Assembly: GCF_030719295.1 (NCBI RefSeq)
Contig: NZ_CP120997.1
Span: 4,413,501-4,477,500 of the forward strand
Direction of reading: 5' to 3'
Length of the DNA stretch: 64,000 nt
Source: Streptomyces sp. Mut1
GTDB lineage: Bacteria; Actinomycetota; Actinomycetes; Streptomycetales; Streptomycetaceae
Under the pieces are notes generated by a model, which saw only the letters and a list, made by a program, of their open reading frames with translations, searched no databases and was not told where the DNA came from. Of the stretch, positions 1-8,412 are shown piece after piece (position 1 is the first letter of the stretch; every line of letters begins with the position of its first letter). Both the position numbers and the translations under genes were made by a program.

Positions 1-598
1 CCACGCCCGAGCCGCCGTGCCAGAACCCCTCGACCGCCTGCTGCTGATACGGGCGCAGCGCCCAGCCGCTCTCGTCCAGCTCGATCGGGTGCGCCTCGCC
101 GTCCACGTACCCCGCGAGGTCCTCGGCCGGCCAGCCCAGCTTCAGCAGCGTCTGCTTGACCTGCCCGCGCTCGGACGGGTGCACCGCCACGGTGTCCGGG
201 TCGATCCGCGTCCCGACCAGCGGCTGGACCTTCTTCGACCGGAGGATCTCCTCCAGGACCGGCCGGTCCGTCGTCGTCAGCACCAGGCCGTGCACGGGGT
301 GCTTCGACAGCGTGAGGCGGCCGTACCGGTCCATCGTCTCGGCGATGTCGACGAGCAGGGCGTGCGGTACGGGGTAGCGGGAGAACGTCACGAGCGCGTC
401 CACGACCTGCTCGGCGTCGTGCCCGGCCGCTCGGGCGTTCCACAGCCCGAGCGGGGTCAGCCGGTAGGTGTGGATGTGCTCGGGCGCGCGCTCCAGCTCC
501 GCGAACGGCGCGATGGCCCTGCGGCAGGCGTCGGCCTGCTCGTGGTCGACTTCGAGAAGGAGCGTTTTGTCGCTCTGGACGATGAGGGGTCCGGTCAC
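1..598 (-). CDS. DNA repair helicase XPB, N-terminal part (cut by window edge)
   Basis: GTG start at 598 and an open frame to the left edge give the first 199 codons of an XPB/Ssl2-type superfamily 2 helicase, a 3'-5' DNA helicase/translocase linked to repair. The visible part begins MTGPLIVQSDKTLLLEV, holds the N-terminal damage-recognition-like domain, and reaches ALRPYQQQAV, the Q-motif-like segment just before Walker A, which lies outside the window. The next gene upstream on the same strand (1425-3866) is the helicase-associated WYL protein usually found beside it, which supports the call. The roughly 830-base gap between them is unusually long and full of repeats. Confidence 0.9.
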   Translation of the reverse strand, partial: MTGPLIVQSDKTLLLEVDHEQADACRRAIAPFAELERAPEHIHTYRLTPLGLWNARAAGHDAEQVVDALVTFSRYPVPHALLVDIAETMDRYGRLTLSKHPVHGLVLTTTDRPVLEEILRSKKVQPLVGTRIDPDTVAVHPSERGQVKQTLLKLGWPAEDLAGYVDGEAHPIELDESGWALRPYQQQAVEGFWHGGSGV

Positions 599-683
599 GC
601 GCGTGTGCCCTTTCGGGTGGGGGAAACCTCCAGTGTGCCGTATGGGGGGCGGGGGTGCGGGGGTGCGGGGGTGAGGGGTGCGG

Positions 684-709
684 GGTTCCGTCCTCAATCG
701 CCGGACGGG
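684..709 (-). repeat. single copy of the dispersed GTCCGGCG-N-TTGAGGACGGAA repeat
   Basis: CCGTCCTCAATCGCCGGACG on the plus strand is the reverse complement of the repeat core found in tandem at 1071-1400 and again near 5.1-5.4 and 12.5-12.9 kb. The core is itself an interrupted palindrome (CCGTCC...GGACGG). It lies downstream of the stop-proximal repeats and upstream of the XPB start. Confidence 0.8.
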
Positions 710-766
710 CTTGGGGGCGTCGTCGTCCGTGGGGTGCGGGTCGCCCACCGTCCGGTGGGTGGGGGC

Positions 767-1037
767 GGGGTCCCTCCGGGCAGACTCCTCAAAAATGGCG
801 TGTTCACCCGACGACGCGGAGGACCCCGGTCGTACGCCATTTTCTGCGGGGACTGCCCTGCACGCCCCCACCCACGTCCACCTGCGTCTGTACGCCGGTG
901 GTACGTCTGTCGCAGACGCGTGGCGGCCGGTCCGGGGGCGTGCAGGGGAGTCCCCGCAGGACGACGAACGGATACCCGGGTACGACTGCGTACCCGCCGA
1001 ACGTTCGTCGTCTGAGGAGACGCCCCGGAGGGACCCC
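767..1037. repeat. large nested inverted repeat with cloverleaf-like fold
   Basis: Outer arms 767-790 and 1014-1037 are reverse complements with a few mismatches. Inner arms 844-869 and 934-959 pair over 26 bases with one mismatch. Between outer and inner arms sit two separate hairpins: 792-801 with 834-843 (perfect 10 bp, AAAATGGCGT/ACGCCATTTT) and 960-970 with 1002-1012 (perfect 11 bp, GACGACGAACG). A small terminal hairpin built on GCGTCTG/CGCAGACGC closes the inner stem. No credible gene lies inside. It could be a MITE-like element, a structured RNA, or a bidirectional terminator/attenuator. Confidence 0.75.
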
Positions 1038-1070
1038 GGACCCCACCCGGGACGCGCAGGCGTGCTCTTC

Positions 1071-1400
1071 AGCCCGTCCGGCGCTTGAGGACGGAACGGG
1101 TCGGCCGGACCGGGGCAAACCCGCGGGGGCCGACGCCCCATCCAAGCCCGTCCGGCGCTTGAGGACGGAACCCCTCGCCCCGGACCGGGGCAAACCCGCG
1201 AGGGCCGACGCCGCAGCCAAGCCTGTCCGGCGATTGAGGACGGAACCGGTTGGCTCGGGACGGGGTAAACCCGTGGGGGCCGGCGCCCCACTCAAGCCCG
1301 TCCGGCGATTGAGGACGGAACCCTCCGCCCCGGACCGGGGCGCCCCGGGGATGCCGCCCGCCCAAGGGCCCCGCCCGTCCGGCGGTTGAGGACGGAACCC
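1071..1400. repeat. five tandem units of about 75 bp carrying the GTCCGGCG-TTGAGGACGG core
   Basis: The core GTCCGGCG begins at 1076, 1150, 1225, 1300 and 1377, so the spacing is 74-77 bases. Units share the core plus a spacer of the type CCGGACCGGGGCAAACCCG. The array ends just beyond the stop codon of the 1425-3866 gene. All units point the same way. Confidence 0.85.
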
Positions 1401-1424
1401 CGCGGCCCGGACCGGGGTGGCGGG

Positions 1425-3866
1425 CTACTCCGCCAGCTCCGCCACGCCCGTGATCCGGTGGAGGGGATACGTGCGGATCTCGTCCGCCGTGTGGTCGTAC
1501 GCGGTGACGAAGCCGCCCTCCACCCGGACCGGGGCGATGACGCGCTGGCTCGCCGTGCCCTCCGCGTTGACGTAGCCGATCCAGACCGCGGAGCCGGTCA
1601 TCGCGGCGGCCTGGACGGTGACCAGGGTCTCCGCCGAGGAGGTGCGCGGCAGCGCTCCCGGCGACGCGGTGGCCTCGGCGTCCTTGTGGACGATCGTCGC
1701 GGCGGTCTCCCCGGCCCGGATCGCCCGGACCGCCGCGCCGAGCAGCGTGGGGTCGGGCACGGGCGGGCCCTCGGGTACGGGGGAGGGCGCGGTGCGCGGT
1801 GGGGTGCGGTGCGCGCCGGCCCGGGTGATCAGGACGTCGCCGTCGGCGGACTCCGCGGCGGGCGCGTAACCCATGTCGCGCAGGCCGTCGAGGAGGGACG
1901 CCGGATCGGTGCGGGCGGCCAGGACGGTGGGGGCGAGCCGGCGCAGCCGCAACGCGGCGGACCGCTTGTCGGCCAGGATCTCGTTGAGGACGGCCTCGTC
2001 GTCGCAGCGCACGTACGAGGACGCGGCGCCGATCCGCAGGTGCCCGTGGCGGCGGGCCACATCGTCGATGAGGTAGCTGAGCGGCTGAGGAACGGGCGTA
2101 CGGCTGTGCGCGGCGAGGAAGGCGTGCACGTCGGTGGCGGTCTGCCCGGCGTCCAGGGCGCGTCGTACGGACCCGGGCGTGAACCGGTACACCGTCGCCC
2201 CGCCCTTCGACTCGATGTCCGCGAGCGCGCCGAGCATCTCGGCGAGGGGGCGTTCCAGCGGGCCGGGCGCGACGGCGGTCAGGTCGGCCTGGAGGAGGAC
2301 GTGGTCGAGGGGTTCGGGGAGGAGCGGGGCGAGCCGGGCGGCGGCGTCGGCGGGGTGGCCGGCGAGCAGCGCACGGGTCGGGGAGGCGAGCGCGCCGCGT
2401 CCGGTGATGCCGAGGAGCTCGGACTCGTTCAGCGTCCACAGCGCGATCCGGGACCGCAGGTCCATCGCGTCCCCGGCGGTCGTGGCGGCCCCGCGCAGGG
2501 GGCGTTCCCAGCGGAGCCGGGCGAGCACGGTCTCGGGGTCGGGCGCGGTGCCGGCGGGCAGCTCGGCGAGCAGGGCGAGGACGCGGTGGCGGACCTCGGG
2601 CGCGGCGGAGCGGTCCAGGTCGGGGCCGAGGGCGGACAGGGCGCGGCCCTTGGCGTCCTGGCCGCCGACCAGACCCGACGTGCGGGTGGCGGAGAGCCAG
2701 GCGGTGGCGAGGTCGGCCCAGCGGTCCTGGGCGGGCAGCTCGGCCCACTCGTCGGCCGCGGGCGTCGGCGCGTACCGTTCGTCGGCCTCGCCGTCGGAGG
2801 CCAGCAGCCCCGCCGCGTAGGAGAGTTCGACCCAGAACGCGGCGGTGGGTTCGGGGACGTCCAGCGCGGCGGCGGTCTTCTTCAGCTCGCGGACGCTGAG
2901 GCCGCCGGCCCGCAGGACGGTGGGGCCGCCGCCGTCCCAGGTCTTGAGCAGTTCCTCGACGGTGGTGACCGCCAGGAACGCCTGGCCGGCCGCGGCGCTG
3001 TCCACAGCCTGTGGATCGCGTTCGGCGGCGGCGGCCACGGCGGGCGGCTGCGGCTCGGGTACCCGGTGGGCGCGCCCGGCCCGCAGATGCAGGGCGGCCT
3101 CGCGGGGCAGGACGACGGTGCGGGTCGATACGGGCAGCAGGAGGCCCCGGTCGCGCAGCCACTTCACGGGCGGGGTCGGGTTCGGCGTCACCTCGCCGTA
3201 CGGCGGGCCCCAGACGAGCCGGTCGAGCACCGCGAGGGCTTCCATGGGGGCGGTGTCGAGGAGTTCGCCCATTCGGGTGCGGTCGGTGAACAGCGCGGTC
3301 AGGGCGGTCACGGCGGAGACCGGGTCGTGGGTGGCGGGCAGCCCGGCGGCGGCCAGGATCTCCTGGAGCCGGCCGGGCGACATACCGGCGGTGGCCTCCG
3401 CGACGGTCGGCCCGAGACCGGTGGGGGAGGGGTGCTGCGGCGAGGGGGACAGCAGTTCCCTGGCCGTACGCACCAGGCGCAGCCGGTCGTCCTCGCCCCA
3501 CACGAGGGCCTGTTCGCGCAGGGTCCCCAGCGCGCCGGGCAGCGCGGCCACGATCGCGGCGCCCGCGTCGTCGCGGTGCTCGCCGTCGTCCTGCCCGTCA
3601 CCCGTGAGCAGGCCGAGCAGGGTGGCGTACGGGGCGGGGTCGGGAGCGACCGCCAGCGCCTCGGCGGTCTGGAGGGAGAACCGGTCGAGGTGCTCCAGGG
3701 CGCGGACGACGGACGCACGGGTGCCGGCGCGCGTGGCGAGCTGGGTGATGTCGCCCGGCACGGGGGAGAGGAGGTCGGGCCGCGCCCGCAGCAGCCCGGC
3801 GAGTGACTCGTCGTCCCGGGCGCGCAGAGCCTCGGCCAGCGTCCGCGGTGGTGTGGTCGTCCCCAT
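1425..3866 (-). CDS. helicase-associated (XPB/Ssl2-like) protein with C-terminal WYL domain
   Basis: About 813 residues. The protein starts MGTTTPPRTLAEALRARDD and is rich in Leu/Ala helical repeats, as in the helicase C-terminal-associated family found beside actinobacterial XPB. The last 55 residues (VWIGYVNAEG...RTYPLHRITGV) look like a WYL-type ligand/nucleic-acid sensing domain. Its exact role is unknown; the conserved pairing with XPB suggests DNA damage handling or regulation of the helicase. The start is taken as ATG 3866; GTG 3875 is also possible. It is divergent from 3949 with a gap under 90 bases, so the two promoters must sit close together. Confidence 0.85.
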   Translation of the reverse strand: MGTTTPPRTLAEALRARDDESLAGLLRARPDLLSPVPGDITQLATRAGTRASVVRALEHLDRFSLQTAEALAVAPDPAPYATLLGLLTGDGQDDGEHRDDAGAAIVAALPGALGTLREQALVWGEDDRLRLVRTARELLSPSPQHPSPTGLGPTVAEATAGMSPGRLQEILAAAGLPATHDPVSAVTALTALFTDRTRMGELLDTAPMEALAVLDRLVWGPPYGEVTPNPTPPVKWLRDRGLLLPVSTRTVVLPREAALHLRAGRAHRVPEPQPPAVAAAAERDPQAVDSAAAGQAFLAVTTVEELLKTWDGGGPTVLRAGGLSVRELKKTAAALDVPEPTAAFWVELSYAAGLLASDGEADERYAPTPAADEWAELPAQDRWADLATAWLSATRTSGLVGGQDAKGRALSALGPDLDRSAAPEVRHRVLALLAELPAGTAPDPETVLARLRWERPLRGAATTAGDAMDLRSRIALWTLNESELLGITGRGALASPTRALLAGHPADAAARLAPLLPEPLDHVLLQADLTAVAPGPLERPLAEMLGALADIESKGGATVYRFTPGSVRRALDAGQTATDVHAFLAAHSRTPVPQPLSYLIDDVARRHGHLRIGAASSYVRCDDEAVLNEILADKRSAALRLRRLAPTVLAARTDPASLLDGLRDMGYAPAAESADGDVLITRAGAHRTPPRTAPSPVPEGPPVPDPTLLGAAVRAIRAGETAATIVHKDAEATASPGALPRTSSAETLVTVQAAAMTGSAVWIGYVNAEGTASQRVIAPVRVEGGFVTAYDHTADEIRTYPLHRITGVAELAE

Positions 3867-3948
3867 CCGCCCCACGGTAGTCGCTCCGGACAGCCGCGAG
3901 GGCGCTACCGTCGGTGCAGGCGGCAGGGGAACCGAGGGGAACCATCGC

Positions 3949-5028
3949 GTGGGGATCGAGAGCGACCAGCTGGTCTACGACTATCTGAGCCGGGTCGGGG
4001 ACCTGGCGCAGCAGCAACAACTGTCGTCGGGCACCCGGATGCGGCTCGTGTCGGAGCTCCGGAGCGAGATCGAACGGCAGCGCAGGACGCAGGCGGCGGA
4101 CACGCCGGGGGCGATACGCCGCATCATCGGCACGCTCGGTACGCCGGACGAACTCGTCGAGGCGGCTGCGCGGACGGGCGTGGCGGCGCCGGTCCCGGAG
4201 GCCCGGGAGGAGGCCCGCCCGCAGGGCCGGCCGGAGGTTCGGCCGGAAGCCACGGGCATCCCGACCCCCCGCCGGCCGAAGCTCCGCCGCAAGGACCCCC
4301 TGCGCAAGGACCCCCTGCGCAAGGACCCCCCGCGCAAGGGCGCGTCGGCGGCGCCGGAGCCGGCTCCGCCGGCACCGGTTCAGCCCTCCGCCCCGCATCA
4401 GGCCGGCACGGACGAGCTGGGTGCCGACGGGGGTGAGCCGGAGTGGTGGAGCGTCGAGCCGGGCCCGTTCGGGGAGTTCGGGCCGGGTACGGAGGTCCCC
4501 GGGTTCCGGGGCGGGGTGGAGATCCCGGCGATCCTGAGACCCCCGGCGCCGGAGGAGTACGAGTACGAGGACGAGGACGAGGAACCGGCGGAGCCGGAGG
4601 AGGACGAGGAGGCCGCGCTCCCTGAGCGGCGGCGGAGGCGCTGGCTGCCGAAGGTGCGCCGCTCCCGGGGGGAGGCGGCCGCCGCCTCCCCCCGGGGCTT
4701 CGCCCACCCCATGCTCCTGCTGGCGGCCGCCCTGCTGGTCACCGGGGCGGTGATGGGCTCGCTGCCGGTCCTGGGCGGCGGCTGGCTGCTCGCGTACCTC
4801 TCCCGCAAGCTGTCGCGTACGGAGGCGAAGTGGGCCGTCATGGGCCTGCCCGGAGTGGTCGCGGCAGCCGCCGTGGTCTGGCTGTGGGGCCGTATGGAGG
4901 GCCGCTGGGGCGCCCCCATCCCGGAACACGGCATGGCGGACGCGCTGAGCGACGTATGGCCGGTGACGCTCCGCACGGCGGCGGTGGCGTCAGCGGCGTT
5001 CCTGGTATGGCGAGCGAGACGCAGATAA
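3949..5028 (+). CDS. membrane protein with N-terminal HAAS-like helical domain and acidic linker
   Basis: About 359 residues from GTG 3949. Residues 1-75 (SDQLVYDYLSRVGDLAQQQQ, ELRSEIERQRR, RRIIGTLGTPDELVEAA) resemble the short HAAS/DUF1700-type helical domain linked to regulated membrane proteins. A Pro/Ala/basic linker follows with three KDP repeats encoded by a 15-base tandem repeat, then a strongly acidic run (EYEYEDEDEEPAEPEEDEE), and finally three to four hydrophobic segments ending in a short basic tail. It is probably an inner-membrane protein with a large cytoplasmic N-terminus. Function not recognised. Confidence 0.75.
   Translation: MGIESDQLVYDYLSRVGDLAQQQQLSSGTRMRLVSELRSEIERQRRTQAADTPGAIRRIIGTLGTPDELVEAAARTGVAAPVPEAREEARPQGRPEVRPEATGIPTPRRPKLRRKDPLRKDPLRKDPPRKGASAAPEPAPPAPVQPSAPHQAGTDELGADGGEPEWWSVEPGPFGEFGPGTEVPGFRGGVEIPAILRPPAPEEYEYEDEDEEPAEPEEDEEAALPERRRRRWLPKVRRSRGEAAAASPRGFAHPMLLLAAALLVTGAVMGSLPVLGGGWLLAYLSRKLSRTEAKWAVMGLPGVVAAAAVVWLWGRMEGRWGAPIPEHGMADALSDVWPVTLRTAAVASAAFLVWRARRR
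4284..4338 (+). repeat. 15-base tandem repeat inside the HAAS-like membrane protein gene
   Basis: Three consecutive units of the type CGCAAGGACCCCCTG encode RKDPL, RKDPL, RKDPP. The unit keeps the reading frame, so copy-number change would only lengthen the basic linker. Confidence 0.8.
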
Positions 5029-5048
5029 CCCCACCCACCCGTCGCCCT

Positions 5049-5386
5049 TCCAGCCCGTCCGGTCCAGCCCGTCCGGCGCTTGAGGACGGAACCGTCGGCC
5101 GGGGTGTCTCCGGGGTTCACGTGCGGGGACGCCGCAGGGCCGCGGGCTTACGTGCGAGGGTGCCGCAGGGCCCCGGGGCTCCCGCACTCCTGCCTCGCCC
5201 GTCGCCCCTTCCAGCCTGTCCGGCGTTTGAGGACGGAACCGTCGGCCGGGGGTCTCCGGGGTTCACGTGCGGGGACGCCGCAGGGCCGCGGGCCCACGTG
5301 CGCGGACGCCCCAGGCCCCCCGCGCCCCCGCACTCCCACCCGCCCGTCGCCCCTTCCAGCCCGTCCGGCGCTTGAGGACGGAACCC
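5049..5386. repeat. three dispersed-repeat copies in a 146-base tandem arrangement
   Basis: The core GTCCGGCG-TTGAGGACGGAACC starts at 5071, 5218 and 5363, spacing 147 and 145. The segment between the first two copies (CTCCGGGGTTCACGTGCGGG, GACGCCGCAGGGCCGCGGGC) is repeated between the second and third. It fills the gap between 5028 and the HAD gene and carries no convincing gene. Confidence 0.8.
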
Positions 5387-5469
5387 TCCACCCGGGCCCC
5401 CGGGGCATCACGCACCCGCTCACCCCAAGGCCCCACACCCCCACCCCCCCCCGGAGGGGACCCGGCACA

Positions 5470-6090
5470 ATGGATTCCATGGCTCTCCCCCTCACGGTCG
5501 GCTTCGACCTGGACATGACGCTCATCGACTCCCGCCCCGGCATCAAGGCCGCCTTCCTGGCGCTCTCCGCCGAGACGGGCGCCGTGATCGACGCCGATCT
5601 GGCGGTGAGCCGGCTCGGTCCGCCGCTCGACCACGAGCTCGCGCACTGGTTCCCGCCGAGTGAGGTGCCCGCGATGGTGGACCGGTACCGGGAGATGTAC
5701 CCGGAGTACGCCATCACCCCGTCGCTCGCCATGCCGGGCGCCCGGGAGGCGGTCGAGGCGATACGGGAGCGGGGCGGGCGGACGATCGTCGTCACCGCCA
5801 AGTACGAGCCGAGCGCCAAGCTGCACCTGTCGTACCTCGGCATCGAACCGGACGTGACCGTCGGCGGCCTCTGGGCGGAGGGCAAGGCGGTGGCCCTGCG
5901 CGAGTACGGCGCAGGGATCTACGTGGGCGACCACATAGGCGACGTGCGCGGTGCCCGCGCGGCGAACGCCGTCTCGGTGGGCGTCACGACCGGCCCGTGC
6001 GACGCGGACGCCCTCCGGGAGGCCGGTGCGGACGTCGTCCTGTCGTCGCTGACCGAGCTGCCGGCCTGGCTGGAGACGTACGCGGCCTGA
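5470..6090 (+). CDS. HAD-family hydrolase (phosphoglycolate-phosphatase-like)
   Basis: 206 residues, a cytosolic haloacid dehalogenase-type phosphatase. Motif I is FDLDMTLID (DxDxT) near residue 15, motif III is the K of EGKAVAL, and the acidic metal motif is GDHIGD near residue 160. The small cap between motifs I and II fits the phosphoglycolate phosphatase/5'-nucleotidase-like subgroup; the substrate cannot be told from sequence. The start at ATG 5470 is set by GGAGGGGA at 5453-5460; the second ATG at 5479 is in frame but too far from it. Confidence 0.85.
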   Translation: MDSMALPLTVGFDLDMTLIDSRPGIKAAFLALSAETGAVIDADLAVSRLGPPLDHELAHWFPPSEVPAMVDRYREMYPEYAITPSLAMPGAREAVEAIRERGGRTIVVTAKYEPSAKLHLSYLGIEPDVTVGGLWAEGKAVALREYGAGIYVGDHIGDVRGARAANAVSVGVTTGPCDADALREAGADVVLSSLTELPAWLETYAA

Positions 6091-6099
6091 GCCCCGGAC

Positions 6100-6333
6100 C
6101 TAGTCCGCGGCCCGCGCCCCCGCCCCCGCCCGTACCGACCGCACCACGCCCGCCGCCGCGATCACGAATCCGACGCCCATCAGCATGCACAGGGACCAGA
6201 AGACGGACGGCAGGGGATGGGTGCCGAGGAAGAGGGGGGCCATGGTGGCGAGGGTGCAGAGGGCGCCGATGAGGAAGACGATCGCGCCGATCCGGACGAG
6301 CCGGTCACCGGGGCCGGAAGATGGAGTGCTCAC
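6100..6333 (-). CDS. small two-helix membrane protein
   Basis: 77 residues with two hydrophobic segments (about 12-34 and 43-64) and a short basic, Ala-rich C-terminal tail (VRSVRAGAGARAAD). It is convergent with the HAD gene, leaving only 9 bases between stops. No family recognised. Confidence 0.65.
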   Translation of the reverse strand: MSTPSSGPGDRLVRIGAIVFLIGALCTLATMAPLFLGTHPLPSVFWSLCMLMGVGFVIAAAGVVRSVRAGAGARAAD

Positions 6334-6551
6334 CCCGCCAGGGTAGTTCCCGGATGCGGCGCGACCGTGCGCCGGGCGGCCTGCGGGTGAAGCAGGTGTC
6401 GTTTCCGGACACAGTCCGGATGACCAGGCTTGACGAGGGGTACTTCACCTGTGGAGGCTTCAGCCAGCAGGGGAGCACGACCACAGGACGGCCTGACCTG
6501 CTGAGGGCTTTGTTCCGGTTCCGGCATACGGGTTGAGATGGGGTGCGTGCT
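6334..6551. promoter_or_regulatory. upstream region of the cold-shock gene
   Basis: There is no gene here. Short inverted repeats are visible (TCCGGA-CACAG-TCCGGA near 6400-6420; CAGCAGG...CCTGCTG near 6466-6502) in what is probably the leader of the cold-shock gene. Cold-shock genes are often controlled by structured leaders, so these may matter; that is inference. Confidence 0.35.
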
Positions 6552-6935
6552 TTGCCGACTGGCAAGGTCAAGTGGTTCAACAGTGAGAAGGGCTTCGGCT
6601 TCCTCTCCCGCGACGACGGCAGCGACGTCTTCGTGCACTCGTCCGTGCTCCCCGCCGGGGTCGACGCTCTCAAGCCCGGCCAGCGCGTCGAATTCGGTGT
6701 GGTCGCCGGTCAGCGCGGTGACCAGGCGCTCTCCGTGGTGATCCTCGACCCCACACCGTCCGTCGCGGCCGCCCAGCGCCGCAAGCCGGACGAGCTGGCG
6801 TCGATCGTCCAGGACCTGACCACCGTGCTGGAGAACATCACACCGATGCTGGAGCGCGGCCGGTACCCCGACAAGGCCGCGGGCGCCAAGATCGCCGGCC
6901 TGCTGCGTGCGGTCGCGGACCAGCTCGACGTCTGA
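6552..6935 (+). CDS. cold-shock-domain protein with C-terminal extension
   Basis: About 127 residues. Residues 1-68 form a cold-shock domain with RNP1-type GKVKWFNSEKGFGFL and RNP2-type DVFVHSSVL, a single-stranded nucleic acid binder. Unlike the usual 67-residue Csp, it has a 58-residue helical tail (RKPDELASIVQDLTTVLENI ... LLRAVADQLDV). The TTG at 6552 gives the N-terminus MPTGKVKWFN expected for the family; GTG 6543, three codons upstream, is the alternative. Neither has a strong Shine-Dalgarno sequence. Confidence 0.85.
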   Translation: MPTGKVKWFNSEKGFGFLSRDDGSDVFVHSSVLPAGVDALKPGQRVEFGVVAGQRGDQALSVVILDPTPSVAAAQRRKPDELASIVQDLTTVLENITPMLERGRYPDKAAGAKIAGLLRAVADQLDV

Positions 6936-7042
6936 GCGACGACGCGAAGGGTGCGGGAGGTCCTACGGGTGCGGAACCCGGGCACGGCGTCCCGCACCGC
7001 TTCCGGGACGCGACGGGACGGCCGCGTCCGTTCCTGGGCGCC

Positions 7043-7636
7043 GTGAGATCCGGACCGCCCCACTCGGCGGGCCGCCTTCCGGCGCGCCAGTCGGTGGTCT
7101 ACCGCACCATCGCCGTCTGCGGCGGGATCGCCGTGGCCGTCACCCTTCTCGTTCTCGGGGTGGCGGTGGCGACGTGGCCCAGCCCGCCGCCGCCCGGTAC
7201 GACGGACGAGAGGCAGCTGCGTTACAGCATGGAGCGCGGTGCCGGGGAGTACGCCCACTCTCTTTTCGACGCTTCCCGAAGCGGCCCGCTCACCGAGGCG
7301 GGACTCGCCGCCGTTCCGCTGCCCGCCGAGGGGGCCGTCGAAGTCGCCGGACTCTCCCGGGACAGCGACGTCACGGTTGTGACCTTCTCCATGCACGCGC
7401 TCTACGGCCGTCCGGGCGACCTCAAGAAGACGACGGCCTGCTACCGGGTCGAACTGGTCGAGAGGCTCGATTACCCCAACCTGAAGCCGGAGGCCGACGC
7501 GGCCTGTTCCGCACGGACCCGGCCGCGGGGCGCGGAGCCGCGCGGCGCTCAGACGAACGACAGCGCGTCCGGGCCGAGCGGCGGTACCAGGCCCTCGGCT
7601 GCCGCGCGGGTCAGCAGGCCACGGATCGCCGCGTAG
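7043..7636 (+). CDS. single-pass membrane-anchored protein of unknown function
   Basis: About 197 residues. A basic N-terminus is followed by one hydrophobic helix (about 22-44, TIAVCGGIAVAVTLLVLGVA), then a Pro-rich linker and an outside domain with SMHALYGRPGDLKKTTACYR. Codon third positions are strongly G/C, which supports coding. The last 88 bases overlap the 3' end of mqnD on the other strand. No family recognised; it probably faces the cell envelope. Confidence 0.6.
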   Translation: MRSGPPHSAGRLPARQSVVYRTIAVCGGIAVAVTLLVLGVAVATWPSPPPPGTTDERQLRYSMERGAGEYAHSLFDASRSGPLTEAGLAAVPLPAEGAVEVAGLSRDSDVTVVTFSMHALYGRPGDLKKTTACYRVELVERLDYPNLKPEADAACSARTRPRGAEPRGAQTNDSASGPSGGTRPSAAARVSRPRIAA

Positions 7637-8412
7637 CCGTCCTCGCCGAGGTCGGCGGTGAACTCGTTGACGTACAGGCCGATGTGCTGGTCGGCGACGG
7701 ACGGGTCCATCTCCTGCGCGTGCTTCTGGACGTAGGGCCGGGACGCCTCCGGGTCGTCCCACGCCATCCGGACCGACGCGCGCACCGACTCGGCCAGCAC
7801 CTTCAGGGTCTCCGCGCCCAGGGACCGCTTGGCGATGATCGCGCCGAGCGGGATCGGCAGGCCGGTGGTGTCCTCCCAGTGCCGGCCCATGTCGGCCAGG
7901 TTGTGCAGGCCGTAGTTCTGGTACGTGAAGCGGGCCTCGTGGATGACGAGACCGGCGTCGACCTCGCCGTCCCGTACCGCCGGCATGATCCGGTCGAACG
8001 GCATGACGACGATCTCACCGACCCCGCCCGGCACCACCTCGGCCGCCCAGAGGCGGAACAGCAGGTATGCGGTGGAGCGTTCGCTCGGTACGGCGACGGT
8101 CTTCCCCGTCAGGTCCGCGCCCGGCTCGCGGGTCAGGACGAGCGGTCCGCAGCCCCGGCCCAGCGCCCCGCCGCACGGCAGCAGCGCGTACTCGTCGAGG
8201 ACCCAGGGCAGCACCGCGTACGACACCTTGAGGACGTCCAGCTCGCCGCGCTCGGCCATGCCGTTGGTGAGGTCGATGTCGGCGAAGGTGACATCGAGCT
8301 CGGGCGCGTCGGGGACCCGGCCGTGCGCCCAGGCGTCGAAGACGAACGTGTCGTTCGGGCACGGCGAGAAAGCGATGCGCAGCGCGTCAGCCTGCGGTGT
8401 CGTCTCGGTCAT
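7549..8412 (-). CDS. mqnD: 1,4-dihydroxy-6-naphthoate synthase
   Basis: 287 residues. MqnD converts cyclic dehypoxanthinyl futalosine to 1,4-dihydroxy-6-naphthoate in the futalosine route to menaquinone. The family signature SPCPNDTF lies at residues 16-23, followed by a periplasmic-binding-protein-like fold with DIDLTN, SYAVLPWVLDEYAL and the GLVIHEARFTYQNYGL segment that carries the catalytic His. The 26-base overlap with the upstream mqnB start shows a two-gene operon, and the partner acts earlier in the same pathway. Confidence 0.95.
   Translation of the reverse strand: MTETTPQADALRIAFSPCPNDTFVFDAWAHGRVPDAPELDVTFADIDLTNGMAERGELDVLKVSYAVLPWVLDEYALLPCGGALGRGCGPLVLTREPGADLTGKTVAVPSERSTAYLLFRLWAAEVVPGGVGEIVVMPFDRIMPAVRDGEVDAGLVIHEARFTYQNYGLHNLADMGRHWEDTTGLPIPLGAIIAKRSLGAETLKVLAESVRASVRMAWDDPEASRPYVQKHAQEMDPSVADQHIGLYVNEFTADLGEDGYAAIRGLLTRAAAEGLVPPLGPDALSFV

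Noticed and set aside
1071..1400. Tandem units as a possible CRISPR array
   Set aside because: Units are 74-77 bases with similar, not unique, spacers, and no cas genes are nearby; it is a tandem repeat.
1386..3806. 806-codon plus-strand frame
   Set aside because: It is the shadow of the 1425-3866 helicase-associated gene; its translation is Gly/Arg-rich with no family resemblance.
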